A stretch of DNA of 28,360 nt from Priapulus caudatus (Eukaryota > Priapulida > Priapulimorpha > Priapulimorphida > Priapulidae), in contig NW_014577146.1 in the NCBI RefSeq assembly GCF_000485595.1, positions 243,348 through 271,707 of the forward strand. The letters run 5' to 3'. Under the pieces are notes generated by a model. That model was not told the DNA's origin. It did not search any database and was given only the letters and a program-made list of their open reading frames with translations. Positions 1 through 8,370 of the stretch are shown in pieces. Both the position numbers and the translations under genes were made by a program. Positions within the stretch are counted from its first letter, which is position 1; each line of letters opens with the position of its first letter.

Positions 1-80
1 ACGCACGCACGCACGCACGCACGCACGCACGAACGAACGCACGCACGCACACACACACACACACACACATACATACATAC
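1..80. repeat. ACGC / AC / ATAC compound microsatellite
   Basis: Tandem ACGC units, with a short ACGA interruption, pass into a run of AC dinucleotides and then a few ATAC units. It begins at the window edge, so its full length is unknown. Confidence 0.95.
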
Positions 81-494
81 GAACTCAAATATAGATTAGA
101 TATAAATAAAGCAATAAGTAAGAGCGCCTTTAGAAGAGACATTCTTTTGGAAAGAAGGCTTTTCATCTTTAATAACTGAACTGCCATTGAAATCTACACC
201 TGCCTAGCCTAACTAATATCATCAATTTTCAGCTCGGCATGCTCGGAGTGGAGTATGTTCATTATAAGCGACTCTGATTAAGTCTTTAGCAGGCTGCCGT
301 GGCATCTCGCTTGCTTAATGACACCAGCTGCCTCGCCCCTATTTCCCCAGCCACGGATATTGTTAATGTCGCTGTCAGTGAGATGTGTGACTGTCAGCAG
401 GAGCGTGTATTGTAATGAATTATACACGTGCGGGCTTTGTTGTGCACCGACTCTGGCTAAAGCTGCGGCTGATATAGGGTCTATGTCCCGTCGT
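81..494. other. No gene recognised
   Basis: Mixed-composition DNA between the edge microsatellite and the palindrome. The only open frame of note (278-547, minus) runs into the palindrome arm and has no family resemblance. A 13-nt motif, GGGTCTATGTCCC at 477-489, also occurs inside the neighbouring palindrome. A reverse-strand ATTAAA near 167-172 could be a distant polyadenylation signal for the minus-strand gene ending at 1016, but nothing else supports that. Confidence 0.5.
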
Positions 495-909
495 TGACGT
501 GTTACGCAACTATGCGTGAGATCACTGAGATAGAGGTGCGGGCGCATTTCTGGAGGCGGGCGCAGCTTTGCTAAGAGGGTCTATGTCCCCCAGGGTACTG
601 CCGGAACGTACCCTGGGTACGGTGCGGTATACCGGAACGTACCTTGGTATCTATCTGATATGGTTAGGGTTAGGGTTAGGGAGTAGGCGTAGGCGACTCG
701 ATCCCTAGACTCGTTAGTGGAGTAGGCGAGGTACGGTCCGGCATATCAGATAGTTACCAGGGTACGTTCCGGTATACCGGACCGTACCCAGGGTACGTTC
801 CGGCAGTACCCTGGGGGACATAGACCCTCTTAGCAAAGCTGCGCCCGCTTCCAGAAATGCGCCCGCACCTCTATCTCAGTGATCTCACGCATAGTTGCGT
901 AACACGTCA
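495..909. mobile_element. Foldback palindrome with telomere-like loop
   Basis: Two inverted arms, 495-662 and 742-909, are each 168 nt. I count about four mismatches between them. The outer end reads TGACGTGTTACGCAAC on the left, with its exact complement on the right. The arms carry shorter internal palindromes such as GTACCCTGGGTAC and CCGGTATACCGG. The 79-nt loop begins with just over three TTAGGG units (662-681), the metazoan telomere repeat. No coding capacity and no clear target-site duplication are visible. It is either a non-autonomous foldback (MITE-like) element or a palindrome made by repair at an end carrying telomeric repeats. The near-identity of the arms suggests recent origin or gene conversion. 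Confidence 0.85.
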
Positions 910-1015
910 CACGCGTGGTCAGACGAAACCGCGTCACTACAATAGGAGCAATGCTTCGTATACGTATAAGTATAACTATAAGTATAAGTTCGGGATTTGT
1001 AATGATTTCGGAGTA

Positions 1016-1260
1016 TTACAGAGCATCGCCAGATGATCGGCTAATCGCGCGAGAGAACAGTGTGCGTAATGTTCGCGTAAAGTACGGCGTTATGCCATTT
1101 CGCTCGTTTGCTGTCTCGTTTAACGAAGCTTCCCATTCAACAGGGGAATTAATATCATCCGGATACTGTGCCGGTACGAGTGCTAGAGTTTCGTACATTT
1201 TCTTTAAACCCTTTTGCAAAATTGCATCGGCGCACCTGCGTCGCTGGTATGCAAGTAGTT
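1016..1260 (-). CDS. Unidentified gene, predicted last coding exon (-)
   Basis: The predicted terminal exon carries 80 full codons plus a TAA stop at 1016-1018. The translation is protein-like and not low-complexity, including GLKKMYETLALVPAQYPDDI and ending FSRAISRSSGDAL. Reading the minus strand, the exon starts right after CTGACTGACTAG, a usable acceptor with an in-frame TGA just upstream in the intron. It begins with two bases that complete a split codon, and this matches the phase left by the exon at 1548-1621. The two exons are separated by a 287-nt intron running from GTAAGC to CTAG. The family is not recognised; charged and aromatic residues are well mixed, and no membrane segment or signal is seen. 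The overlapping plus-strand frame at 915-1304 is taken as its antisense shadow. Retrogene or transposon origin is possible but less likely given the splicing. Confidence 0.5.
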
Positions 1261-1547
1261 CTAGTCAGTCATATATGCAGGACAGGTTTGTACCGATACT
1301 CTAGGGGTGTCCGCATGTTGTGTACCTCTCGGTACCGACTTCTTACTAATATATATAAAGTTTAATGCTAGCTCTAGTTAGTATAATCCGCACGACTCTT
1401 TAAAGTGCCGCGCCGTGCAGGGAATACTATATATTATAGTAGCTCGAACTAGCCAAAGACGAACTCTATATTTCTACATCATATTTCACATGAGTCTATA
1501 TGGCTAAACGGCCACTATTGTGCACGTATCGAAGCCAGCAGGCTTAC

Positions 1548-1621
1548 CAATATAAGGCCCCATTACTTGAGTAAGCCAACGCTCTTGCTGATATAAGCTA
1601 TAACCATAAACCCAGGATTGA
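1548..1621 (-). CDS. Unidentified gene, predicted penultimate exon (-)
   Basis: A 74-nt exon preceded on the minus strand by a pyrimidine-rich acceptor (TTTGTTCTTAG) and followed by a GTAAGC donor. It has one leading base, 24 codons (including SWVYGYSLYQQERWLTQVMG) and one trailing base. It therefore joins the exon at 1016-1260 in phase with a Glu codon across the junction. The earlier exons must end in phase 2 and lie at coordinates above 1621; an LTR-retrotransposon fragment occupies 1714-2215 in what would be the preceding intron. No earlier exon could be found in the window. The function is unknown. Confidence rests on the phase match plus good splice sites, not on homology. Confidence 0.45.
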
Positions 1622-1713
1622 CTAAGAACAAATTGGTTTTTATTCATTGCTAATATAAATGTGGTCACTTTAATTTTGTGACCCATTAGCTAATAATATA
1701 GGCAACGCCTAGC

Positions 1714-2021
1714 TGTTACTGCTCATCCGCCAACGCCTACATGCTGTACTGCAACTATCCTAGACGATTCCTAGTCATCTCACATCAATGTTATCACCAT
1801 CCTTCGCATACACTGGCCCGGCACAATCCTGCAAAACAGTTGCCTACGATTTACCGTGAGTGATAGATCGGAGTCCATCTTCTCTTTGTTTAAATTTGTG
1901 TTGAGCAGGCAATTCGAAGCCAATTTTATGTTCCCATCGATGAAAACAAATTATTGTAGTTAGTTAAAGTTAACGGTAAAGATGAGTGCAGTCGGATGCT
2001 TTTGATAGGTCTATTGTAACA
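1714..2021 (-). mobile_element. LTR of a retrotransposon (minus orientation)
   Basis: A 308-nt block bounded by TGTTAC and GTAACA, the short inverted ends typical of long terminal repeats. On the minus strand it is immediately preceded by a polypurine tract (CGAGGGGGC), the usual start site for plus-strand DNA synthesis. This makes it a 3' LTR whose internal region lies at higher coordinates. No second LTR was seen, so the element is probably truncated. Ty3/Gypsy-type is the likeliest class, but no reverse transcriptase is present to confirm it. Confidence 0.45.
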
Positions 2022-2215
2022 GCCCCCTCGTAGCTTTACACGGTTTGGCACTGCTGTTTCGCTCACTGGCTATAGTGTTTAGGCGGGTTGCCGTGGTGTG
2101 CTTTCCCGGTAGTCATGTTTTACTGCACTTGGTGTTTTACTGCTAGTAGGCTGTCTGAGGCTAGGTCCACTATGTCTCCAGGACGTAAATTGGCATCACT
2201 CAATGCCGCTCATTA
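2022..2215 (-). pseudogene. Remnant of LTR-retrotransposon internal 3' end
   Basis: On the minus strand this stretch leads into the polypurine tract and LTR. It has two short open frames. One contains LRPGDIVDLASDSLLAVK before a stop, and the other ends in a Ser/Pro/Arg-rich tail. Such tails are common at the end of retrotransposon integrases, but no catalytic motif is present. It is too short to assign with confidence. Confidence 0.25.
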
Positions 2216-2320
2216 TTTTTTGTTATAATTTCTCGGCGTTTATAGGCTTGAGTTTTGACGCGGCGTCGGTCTTCACCAAATAACTACTAACTAAGAATTA
2301 ACCGTTATTAATTATAATTA

Positions 2321-2376
2321 TATTTTATTTATTTAATGACGATAGATTGGTATAACAGAGAACATGAGCTTGCACG
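2321..2376 (-). mobile_element. LINE/SINE-like 3' tail, copy 1
   Basis: Read on the minus strand, the segment contains GTGCAAGCTCATGT, then TATACCA, then CGTCATTAAATAAATAAA. The segment at 9606-9672 has the same order: GCAAGCTCATGT, TACCA, CGTCTTTAAATAAATAAA. Tails of repeated ATTTA/AATAA units behind a conserved block are typical of some non-LTR retroposons. The 5' extent of the copy could not be determined. Confidence 0.45.
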
Positions 2377-3097
2377 TTGCTCAACCCTATAGTGTCACCA
2401 CTAACCAACAACACTACTATAGTGCGAGCGTCATTTTGACTGCTCTCAAAGAGAAGCTATCGGTGAACTTCCCGAATCGTTGGCGTCGTAGATGGCCGTT
2501 GTTTGTAAGTCATCCGCTCGCATTTCCGTTGCCCTCCTGCGTAGATTGATTTCTGCGCCGCTAATCCAATATCGTTGTCTTGTGCAGGTGGTAGACTTTA
2601 ATGAAAGCTTCTCTCTCGTCTGTTGCTCTTGCCGCGTGCCGTACTCAGACGGGAATCAACAAGCACTGATCAGATAAGCACCTGCCGTGAGAGTGCATGC
2701 AGCCTTGACAGCGCGCGGATTAAAGCGAGCGTTATTACATTAGTGGCGCTGCGAACGCAATCGGCGGCAGTTGGGCTCGAGAGAAAGGACAATGCGATAG
2801 CCGAAAATATAACCATCGTGGTGATTGCGAGCGAAAAGTTGAGCCGATGCAAATTTGCGGGAGAAGCGCTATAGACCGGCCCCGTGTGTCATCGAGAATC
2901 AACTGACCGTCGTTGAGAATCCGCCTGACGGCAGAGCCGTGCCGTGACCTCTAGAGCCAGTCTAGGGGCAGCTCGTCAAAAACACGCGTTATCTGTAGCG
3001 TTTCGCCCGTTATACGCGTTTATAGCGGCAATAAAAGATTCTGTAAAATTGCGAATATGACGAGGCGTAGCCTCTAACGCGGTGTCAAGCGACGTAT
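2377..3097. other. No gene recognised
   Basis: GC-balanced DNA with several short overlapping open frames on both strands. A minus-strand frame at 2670-2852 starts with a hydrophobic run (MVIFSAIALSFLSS), but it has no supported splice structure and competes with equally open plus-strand frames. Splice-like GTAAGT (near 2504) and TGTGCAG (near 2581) occur without a coding exon I can defend. Confidence 0.4.
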
Positions 3098-3290
3098 TTA
3101 TTGAAAATAAAAAAAGTTAGCCATTTATATATCAGAGCCTCGATTTCGTGCCAGATATGTCACGTGATCGTTTTAGTGGAATATTATGGTCTAGCCATGT
3201 CCAACTCGCTGAGGTTAGTAATCGCTGAAAGTTTGGCCGAATTTTATTGAAAATAAAAAAAGTTATAGCCTTTTATATATCAGAGCCTCG
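3098..3290. repeat. Direct repeat pair, about 46 nt
   Basis: Two copies, 3098-3142 and 3244-3290, start with TTATTGAAAATAAAAAAAGT and end with TTATATATCAGAGCCTCG, with a few differences between them. They lie about 146 nt apart. This may be a local tandem duplication of a 146-nt unit that has diverged outside the copies, or two tails of one dispersed repeat. Confidence 0.8.
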
Positions 3291-3511
3291 TTTCCATGTT
3301 GAAAAATGGTGTTGTTTCTAAAACACCCCCTAAAATAGCCCGGTGCAAGTTTCAATGTTGCCAACATATATTTTCATGTTCCATATGGTCCCCTCGACAC
3401 ATGTAGCCTAGCTGTTTGCTTGTAGCCTGAATTTCCCACGGGATTACATTTGCTCCCTGACTAACGGCCACGTCGCGTTTTAAGAGATGTAAGGAGTGCA
3501 GCGCGAGCGAG

Positions 3512-3615
3512 CCTCTACAACACACAAGTACACCCCACGCACGCCCGCCCTCTATTATACTTGTTGTTTGTGCACAGTGCGGGCGTGCGTGCGGTGTACT
3601 TGTGTGTTGTAGAGG
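3512..3615. mobile_element. Short foldback hairpin, 37-bp arms
   Basis: Arms 3512-3548 and 3579-3615 are inverted copies with one mismatch. They start CCTCTACAACACACAAGTAC and enclose a 30-nt loop. The size and near-perfect arms fit a minimal MITE. No convincing target-site duplication is visible beyond an ambiguous AG. Confidence 0.75.
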
Positions 3616-5073
3616 AGCATTTGAACGGCATTTACAGCAAGTTATCGGCTATAATAGGCGAAGGAGAGTAGAGAAACATTAAGACTTTGGTAGTAAATAC
3701 ATTTCGTGTTTATTAACATTTTTTGAGACGTTCCAAGTGCCTGTGGCTCCGTACGTAATGGCGGCTAGCTTTACGCACTCGAGGACGCGCCGTCCTCGCA
3801 AAGCAATGCTAAGTTAAGCAAAGCTGCTGCGCTGTTTTGCAGTTCAGATCTGCGCGGCGCGGGGGCGGGAAGGAAGGACATTACCTCTCACCTCGTTGTC
3901 GTGTCGCCGTTTAGCGGCGATTATCTGCATTTCGCTGCCGGCAATTCTCGCATGTGTGTTACGCAAGCGAGCGTTCATCTGTGCACACGCGCACCGGCGG
4001 GAAACGCGCGCGCGCGTCCTGCTGCGCGATTCTGCCTGCTGCATTTGCTCGTGAAATATAGTCGTGGGGTTTCGGAGAAAGAACGTTACGAGTGAGAACT
4101 AATGGACGAAACGCATGCTGGCGGGCGGAAGTGCTAGCTAGACGCTCGATTTCTCTAGAGACGCGGCGCTGAAGTTTTGCTCTTTCTGGAAGCGTGGATA
4201 TTCTTAAACTGAATTAATCAGAATGTGAGGTAATACCTCGTTACGCCGCGCAGGATATAAGCGTGTTACGATCTGTTTTAAATCCCTCTTGCAGCTTCCG
4301 CGCACACAATATATATATTTCATTCCGCGCCGCATTGAAGAGTTACAGCAGTCAGACGCGCATATAAGGTCGTAAGGAAAAAGAAGTAATAATTCTCGCC
4401 GATGTATCTTGCCCGTCCGTGTTGACGGAGCACGCTTAAATTCGTCGCAGTATTCGCGGCAATGCAGCTGCTTCCACGTCATCTCTTCAGAAAGTCACGG
4501 TCGGCATGACAACGCAGCGCAATGATTAATCGCGTTGCTCGTAGTGAGCGGGCATCCATTGATACGCGTGGCGCGGCGGACCGGCGCCTTCAAACGTGCT
4601 CAAAAATGCAAGGGTCTCAGACACATTTCGTTGCGAGGATGAACGCATCCCGAACTATATATTGGCTAGTTTTATTGCGAATACGCCATCCGCATTATAC
4701 CAGCTGTCATTTCACGCTTTCTGAATGTTCGACTCGCCCAGTGAAGAATTTTTGTGTGTCCTTATCGCTCACATGCCAAACGCAGTCTAGGATATGTAGC
4801 TTAGATGTGGATGGCGCGACAATATTATAGGGATGCGATAGTAATGGCAACTATAACCCGAATCAGGCGGTTGTGGCTACCTGACGATAGCTGAACCATT
4901 ATGCATGCGTGAGGTGGGAAGCTGCGGCAGAGTAATATCGGTAAGAGTAATGATTGCTTGTCATCGTCAGGTATAGTTGATATTTGCTCGATGTAGAAGT
5001 ACATGGACAGCGAGTCACATTATAGCTAGCCTATCTGTGTTCGGCTCATCTCTAAGTTATTACCGTGTCTTTA

Positions 5074-5077
<4 letters not shown>
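3616..5077. other. No gene recognised; CpG-rich at 3740-4060
   Basis: About 1.5 kb without a supportable gene. The part around 3740-4060 is rich in CpG and contains CGCG runs, which could reflect an unmethylated or promoter-like segment, but no transcript structure is seen. Open frames at 4204-4482 (minus) and 4522-4830 (plus) have no recognisable domain and no matched splice sites. Confidence 0.4.

Positions 5078-5104
<27 letters not shown>
5078..5104. repeat. (TA)n microsatellite
   Basis: A pure alternating TA run of about 13 units. Confidence 0.95.
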
Positions 5105-5667
5105 GGTAATCACATAAAGTATCTAGTATGCACCACGGCATGTAATTAGTACCTCGCGAGATTTAGGTTCTCAGCCATGCTATAGGAGAATTGCTCATAA
5201 TAACAGGAAGCCAGCCACTCTCGGGTCGTGTCATGCCTGATGGTGACCAGTAAGAGAAAATTCCTACGGGGGAATTATTGCTCTCAGGCGAATATCGAAT
5301 TATGATGATTGCTAGTAATTCCGATTTTTTTCTGTGTTTAGTGTCATTTCCCGCGCGCGTAAATGTTTCGGCTGTATATATCTCCTTATGCCACTCCGAG
5401 CAGCTCGCGCTGTGTCACATTTATTGCACCGATATCTCCTGAGGAAGTTACTAACTCGTCTTTACGCTGCGCTTAATATTTTTACGGCAACAACAGTGCA
5501 ATCTCATTACTGAAGTGTTGCGTGTAGAAGGTGCTTATGACACCCATATCGGTTCCTCACCGGTGCTTATATTTACGCTCTCGCGTGAAACGTCTATTGC
5601 TGTTAAACCTGTACGGGTGTATAATCGTCGATGTATGTGATTTATATTTTTTTTAATTAACGCGGAC
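5105..5667. other. No gene recognised
   Basis: Unique-looking DNA that would lie in the intron before the terminal MCCC2 exon if that intron extends this far. No MCCC2-like codons, hairpin or tandem repeat was found here. Confidence 0.4.
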
Positions 5668-5808
5668 GTTGGTGCGTGCGTACGTGCATGCTTACTCGTG
5701 TGTGTGTGTGTGTGTGCGTGCGTGCGTGTGCGTAAGTGCGTGTGTACGTGCGTACATGTGCGTGCGTGTGTGCGTACGTGCGTGCTTACTCGTGTGTGTG
5801 TGCGTGCT

Positions 5809-5870
<62 letters not shown>

Positions 5871-5896
5871 CGTGTGTGCGTGCGTGCGCGTGCGTA
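5668..5896. repeat. GT / CGTG microsatellite
   Basis: Mixed CGTG, GTGT and CGTA units surround a pure (TG)n run at 5811-5866. Frames remain open on both strands only because the units contain no stop codons; the Cys/Val and Thr/His translations are artefacts. Confidence 0.95.
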
Positions 5897-5952
5897 AATG
5901 CTTGATTTTCTCCCGCTTCCTCCATATAGCATAACCAACGTTACGTATATAT

Positions 5953-5987
5953 CAGGAGTAGATAATAGGGACTATTATCTACTCCTG
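5953..5987. mobile_element. 35-nt hAT-like mini-MITE
   Basis: Two perfect 16-nt inverted repeats (CAGGAGTAGATAATAG) are separated by only GGA. The element is flanked on both sides by an exact 8-bp duplication, GTATATAT (5945-5952 and 5988-5995). An 8-bp duplication with CAG...CTG ends matches the hAT superfamily. It is almost nothing but termini. It lies about 210 nt upstream of the MCCC2 terminal exon and is closely related to the element at 8318-8363. Confidence 0.8.
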
Positions 5988-6198
5988 GTATATATTCAAG
6001 CCGCGCGCGTACTGAGTACAAGCGTCGCCACTGATTGCCGTGTGTATAAAAACGCGTGACCGTCGTGCGTGCCTTTTTCCAATTTCACGCTGTCCCTCCA
6101 CACGATACCTACGATTCACATCAGGCGCCTACTGCCACCCCGCTGCGTCGTGTGTAGCAGTGGTCGCGACCGTCTCTGATCGTCTGCTGTCGTTGCAG

Positions 6199-6316
6199 GC
6201 TGTGGGACGACGGCGTCATTGATCCAGCCGACACGCGCACCGTGCTCGGACTCAGTCTGTCCGCCTCGCTGAACGCACCCATCCCGGAGACGAAGTTCGG
6301 CGTGTTCCGCATGTAA
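6199..6316 (+). CDS. MCCC2: Methylcrotonoyl-CoA carboxylase beta subunit, terminal exon
   Basis: This is the last coding exon of the carboxyltransferase subunit of mitochondrial 3-methylcrotonyl-CoA carboxylase, which carboxylates 3-methylcrotonyl-CoA in leucine breakdown. The exon follows an acceptor, CGTTGCAG, and begins with one base completing a split codon. It then encodes 38 residues and a TAA. The residues include [20 protein letters not shown] and end [15 protein letters not shown], the strongly conserved extreme C-terminus of this family (part of the C-lobe of the carboxyltransferase domain). No break or missing residue is seen. The rest of the protein (about 500 residues) must lie upstream; I found no other MCCC2 exon in the preceding 6.2 kb, so the last intron is long or starts outside the window. 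The 3' untranslated region begins at 6317 and probably includes the 37-bp minisatellite. Confidence 0.93.
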
Positions 6317-6332
6317 GCAGCCGTGATGCTGC

Positions 6333-6677
6333 GATGGCAGGAAAATCTACGGAGATCGGGATAGTCAGGGCTAGCTGGAAGATATACGGAGGTTGGGATG
6401 GTCAGTGCAAAACAGGAAAATCTACGGGGTTCGGGATGGTCAGGGATAGCAGGATCACCTACGGAGGTTCGGATAGTCACGGATAGCAGGATGACCTACG
6501 GAGGTTGGGATAGTCAGGGATAGCAGGATGACCTATGGAGGTTGGGATAGTCAGGGATAGCAGGATGACCTACGGAGGTTGGGATAGTCAGGGATAGCAG
6601 GAAGATATACGGAGGTTGGGATAGTTAGGGATAGCAGGAAGATCTACAGAGATCGCGATGATCAGTGCTATCAGGAG
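6333..6677. repeat. 37-bp minisatellite, about nine units
   Basis: Tandem 37-bp units with core CTACGGAGGTTGGGATAG and the linker TCAGGGATAGCAGGA. The central units are nearly identical and the edge units more divergent, as expected of unequal exchange. The array starts 17 nt after the MCCC2 stop codon, so it is probably transcribed in the 3' untranslated region. Confidence 0.93.
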
Positions 6678-7012
6678 CGAGTAGCGTTGTGGGAGTTAGT
6701 GCGGCGGAAAAGGGGGAGACAATGGAATCTGTAGAGACTGGTGACACGTAAATGTCGGGTGAGGAATTGGTGTGATTCCGCAGAGGAGTAGGCGGCCTTT
6801 TCATAGACTGTTCTGTGGATTCATGATAACAAACGAGGACCAGAAATTGCATGATGGCACAGTAGTCGGTACAGTATTGGTTAGACATTAGCCCGTTGTA
6901 TTAATTAGCTTTAATTACAGACAGTTTATATTTTAGATGAAAACTTGTTTGAGATTAGAATGATAGTGAGGAAACGACTCCATGTTACTGTTATCATGTA
7001 GATTAAACAGAA
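6678..7012. other. MCCC2 3' flank, no further gene
   Basis: No AATAAA was seen between the MCCC2 stop and 7012. An ATTAAA at 7002-7007 is the only near-canonical polyadenylation hexamer noticed, and it sits just before the putative signal-peptide exon at 7013. The minus-strand frame at 6625-6888 has no recognisable features. Confidence 0.4.
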
Positions 7013-7097
7013 ATGCAGTCAAAAATTCGTTACATGGATTACTGGATGTTTTTCTTCTTATTCTTATTGATCCTGCTGCCGTGCAACGCGACAATAG
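7013..7097 (+). CDS. Putative first exon: signal peptide of unknown protein
   Basis: An ATG opens 28 codons and one extra base before a GTAATG splice donor at 7098. The translation has a short polar N-terminus, then MDYWMFFFLFLLILLPCNA, a strongly hydrophobic run ending in a small residue as signal peptidase sites do. An internal ATG (codon 8) could be the real start. Signal-peptide exons ending in phase 1 are common in secreted and cell-surface proteins. No second exon could be identified in the following 6 kb. The call rests on the hydrophobic profile plus the donor site and could be a chance frame. Confidence 0.35.
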
Positions 7098-7307
7098 GTA
7101 ATGTCATCACACGCGATTGTACGAGTATCTTTAGCTTACGAGAGCTATGGTTTCATGTGTATATTAGGTTTTTGTCTTGTGAATTCTGGGTACTTGAGTG
7201 TTATCAAGCGCTATAATGTTGCGTCATGAACATATTTATACATACCGTATTCCATAAAGTGTACGTACTGTACATCCAGCTCTACTTATTCTATTTCAAG
7301 TTGTATA

Positions 7308-7469
7308 GGCACGTTCATAGTTTCAGGTACGTTCATGGTTACATGTGCGTTCATGGTTACAGGTACGTTCATGGTTACAGGTACGTTCATGGTTACAGGT
7401 ACGTTCATGGTTACAGGTACGTTCATGGTTACAGGTACGTTCATGGTTACAGGTACGTTTATTTTCAGC
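7308..7469. repeat. 18-bp minisatellite, eight units plus decayed edge
   Basis: Eight units of GGTACGTTCATGGTTACA occupy 7308-7451. The first and third units differ slightly, and a decayed ninth unit (7452-7469) follows. The unit length is a multiple of three and stop-free in several frames, so both strands show open repetitive frames (such as YVHGYR or VTMNVP repeats). There is no independent sign of translation. Confidence 0.95.
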
Positions 7470-7544
7470 CGGTTACCGATATCACCGGTACTGCGTCTGA
7501 CAAACCCGTCGCTATCCTCCCCCCCACACACACACACCGCGTGG

Positions 7545-8317
7545 CATTGTTAAACCTTAAACATTCGATTATTCACGAACACTCTATCAAGTAGGGAACA
7601 CTCTTGTCTCTTTCATTGTGATTAATGACGTCATGAATCGCGTGATACAGCGGCAATGCGTGCATCACCTGCTCTTATCTATTTCGTGGTGATAAATTAC
7701 AGCACGGAGTTACGCAACGCCAACGCATGCGCAACCCTGCTTTTATCAATTTTACGGCAATAGCTGACGTTACAATGCGACACACCGGCGCACCCACGCA
7801 CACTACCAACTATAGCAGGACTAATTACTAAAGCCCGGGAAAGTCCGTTGTGTGGCTACATGTGGTCACGAGATGCAACCCTGAACGGCTAGATTGAGAC
7901 GCAGAGCCGGTTTCTATTGCTGCGAGACAGCCAGTACTTCATGTGCGAATTCTGTCAACGTGCGAAATGTCGGAATGCCTCAGCCGGCGAAAGTGAGTCG
8001 TAACTAGCAAGTTCGTCTGCTTAATTGATTAAATTAGGAAGGACGTACTGCAGCAGGTTGCGCGCTTTACTGCCGCGCTAATTAAACCTCGTATATCCGT
8101 AGACCGACTCCGTACGTCGTTCGTCGTCAGAGATTCTAGTAAGATCTATTGTGATCTACAAGATCATTTGGAGTCCGTTTGGTGTATCATTGTGAAAGTT
8201 CGTGACAGATAAATACTCTCTGATTTGCTCTTTTGTTGCTTGTATTCATGGTATCGTATAATTGGTCATTAAAAATTCAATGCATGACGTGTCTCTACAA
8301 ATATTGCCAGATATGAT
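7545..8317. other. No gene recognised
   Basis: After a short CA run at 7523-7536, the DNA has mixed composition with no tandem repeat, hairpin or exon candidate. Confidence 0.4.
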
Positions 8318-8363
8318 CAGGAGTAGATAATAGGGATTAATAATTCCCTATTATCTACTCCTG
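8318..8363. mobile_element. 46-nt hAT-like mini-MITE
   Basis: Perfect 19-nt inverted repeats (CAGGAGTAGATAATAGGGA) enclose an 8-nt loop. The flanks are ATATGAT on both sides (8311-8317, 8364-8370), or GATATGAT if the terminal G is counted with the right flank. The ends match those of the element at 5953-5987, which has an exact 8-bp duplication. Confidence 0.8.
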
Positions 8364-8370
8364 ATATGAT

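Noticed and set aside
915-1304. 129-codon plus-strand frame
   Set aside because: It lies opposite the better supported minus-strand exon and its start is in low-complexity ATA/AGT repeats.
2670-2852. Minus-strand frame with hydrophobic start, possible signal peptide
   Set aside because: The GTGCTT donor context is weak, the plus strand is equally open here, and its end phase does not fit the exon at 1548-1621.
7226-7594. Repeat protein with YVHGYR units
   Set aside because: The 18-bp repeat is open in several frames and on both strands; no signal, splice site or flanking coding sequence favours one of them.
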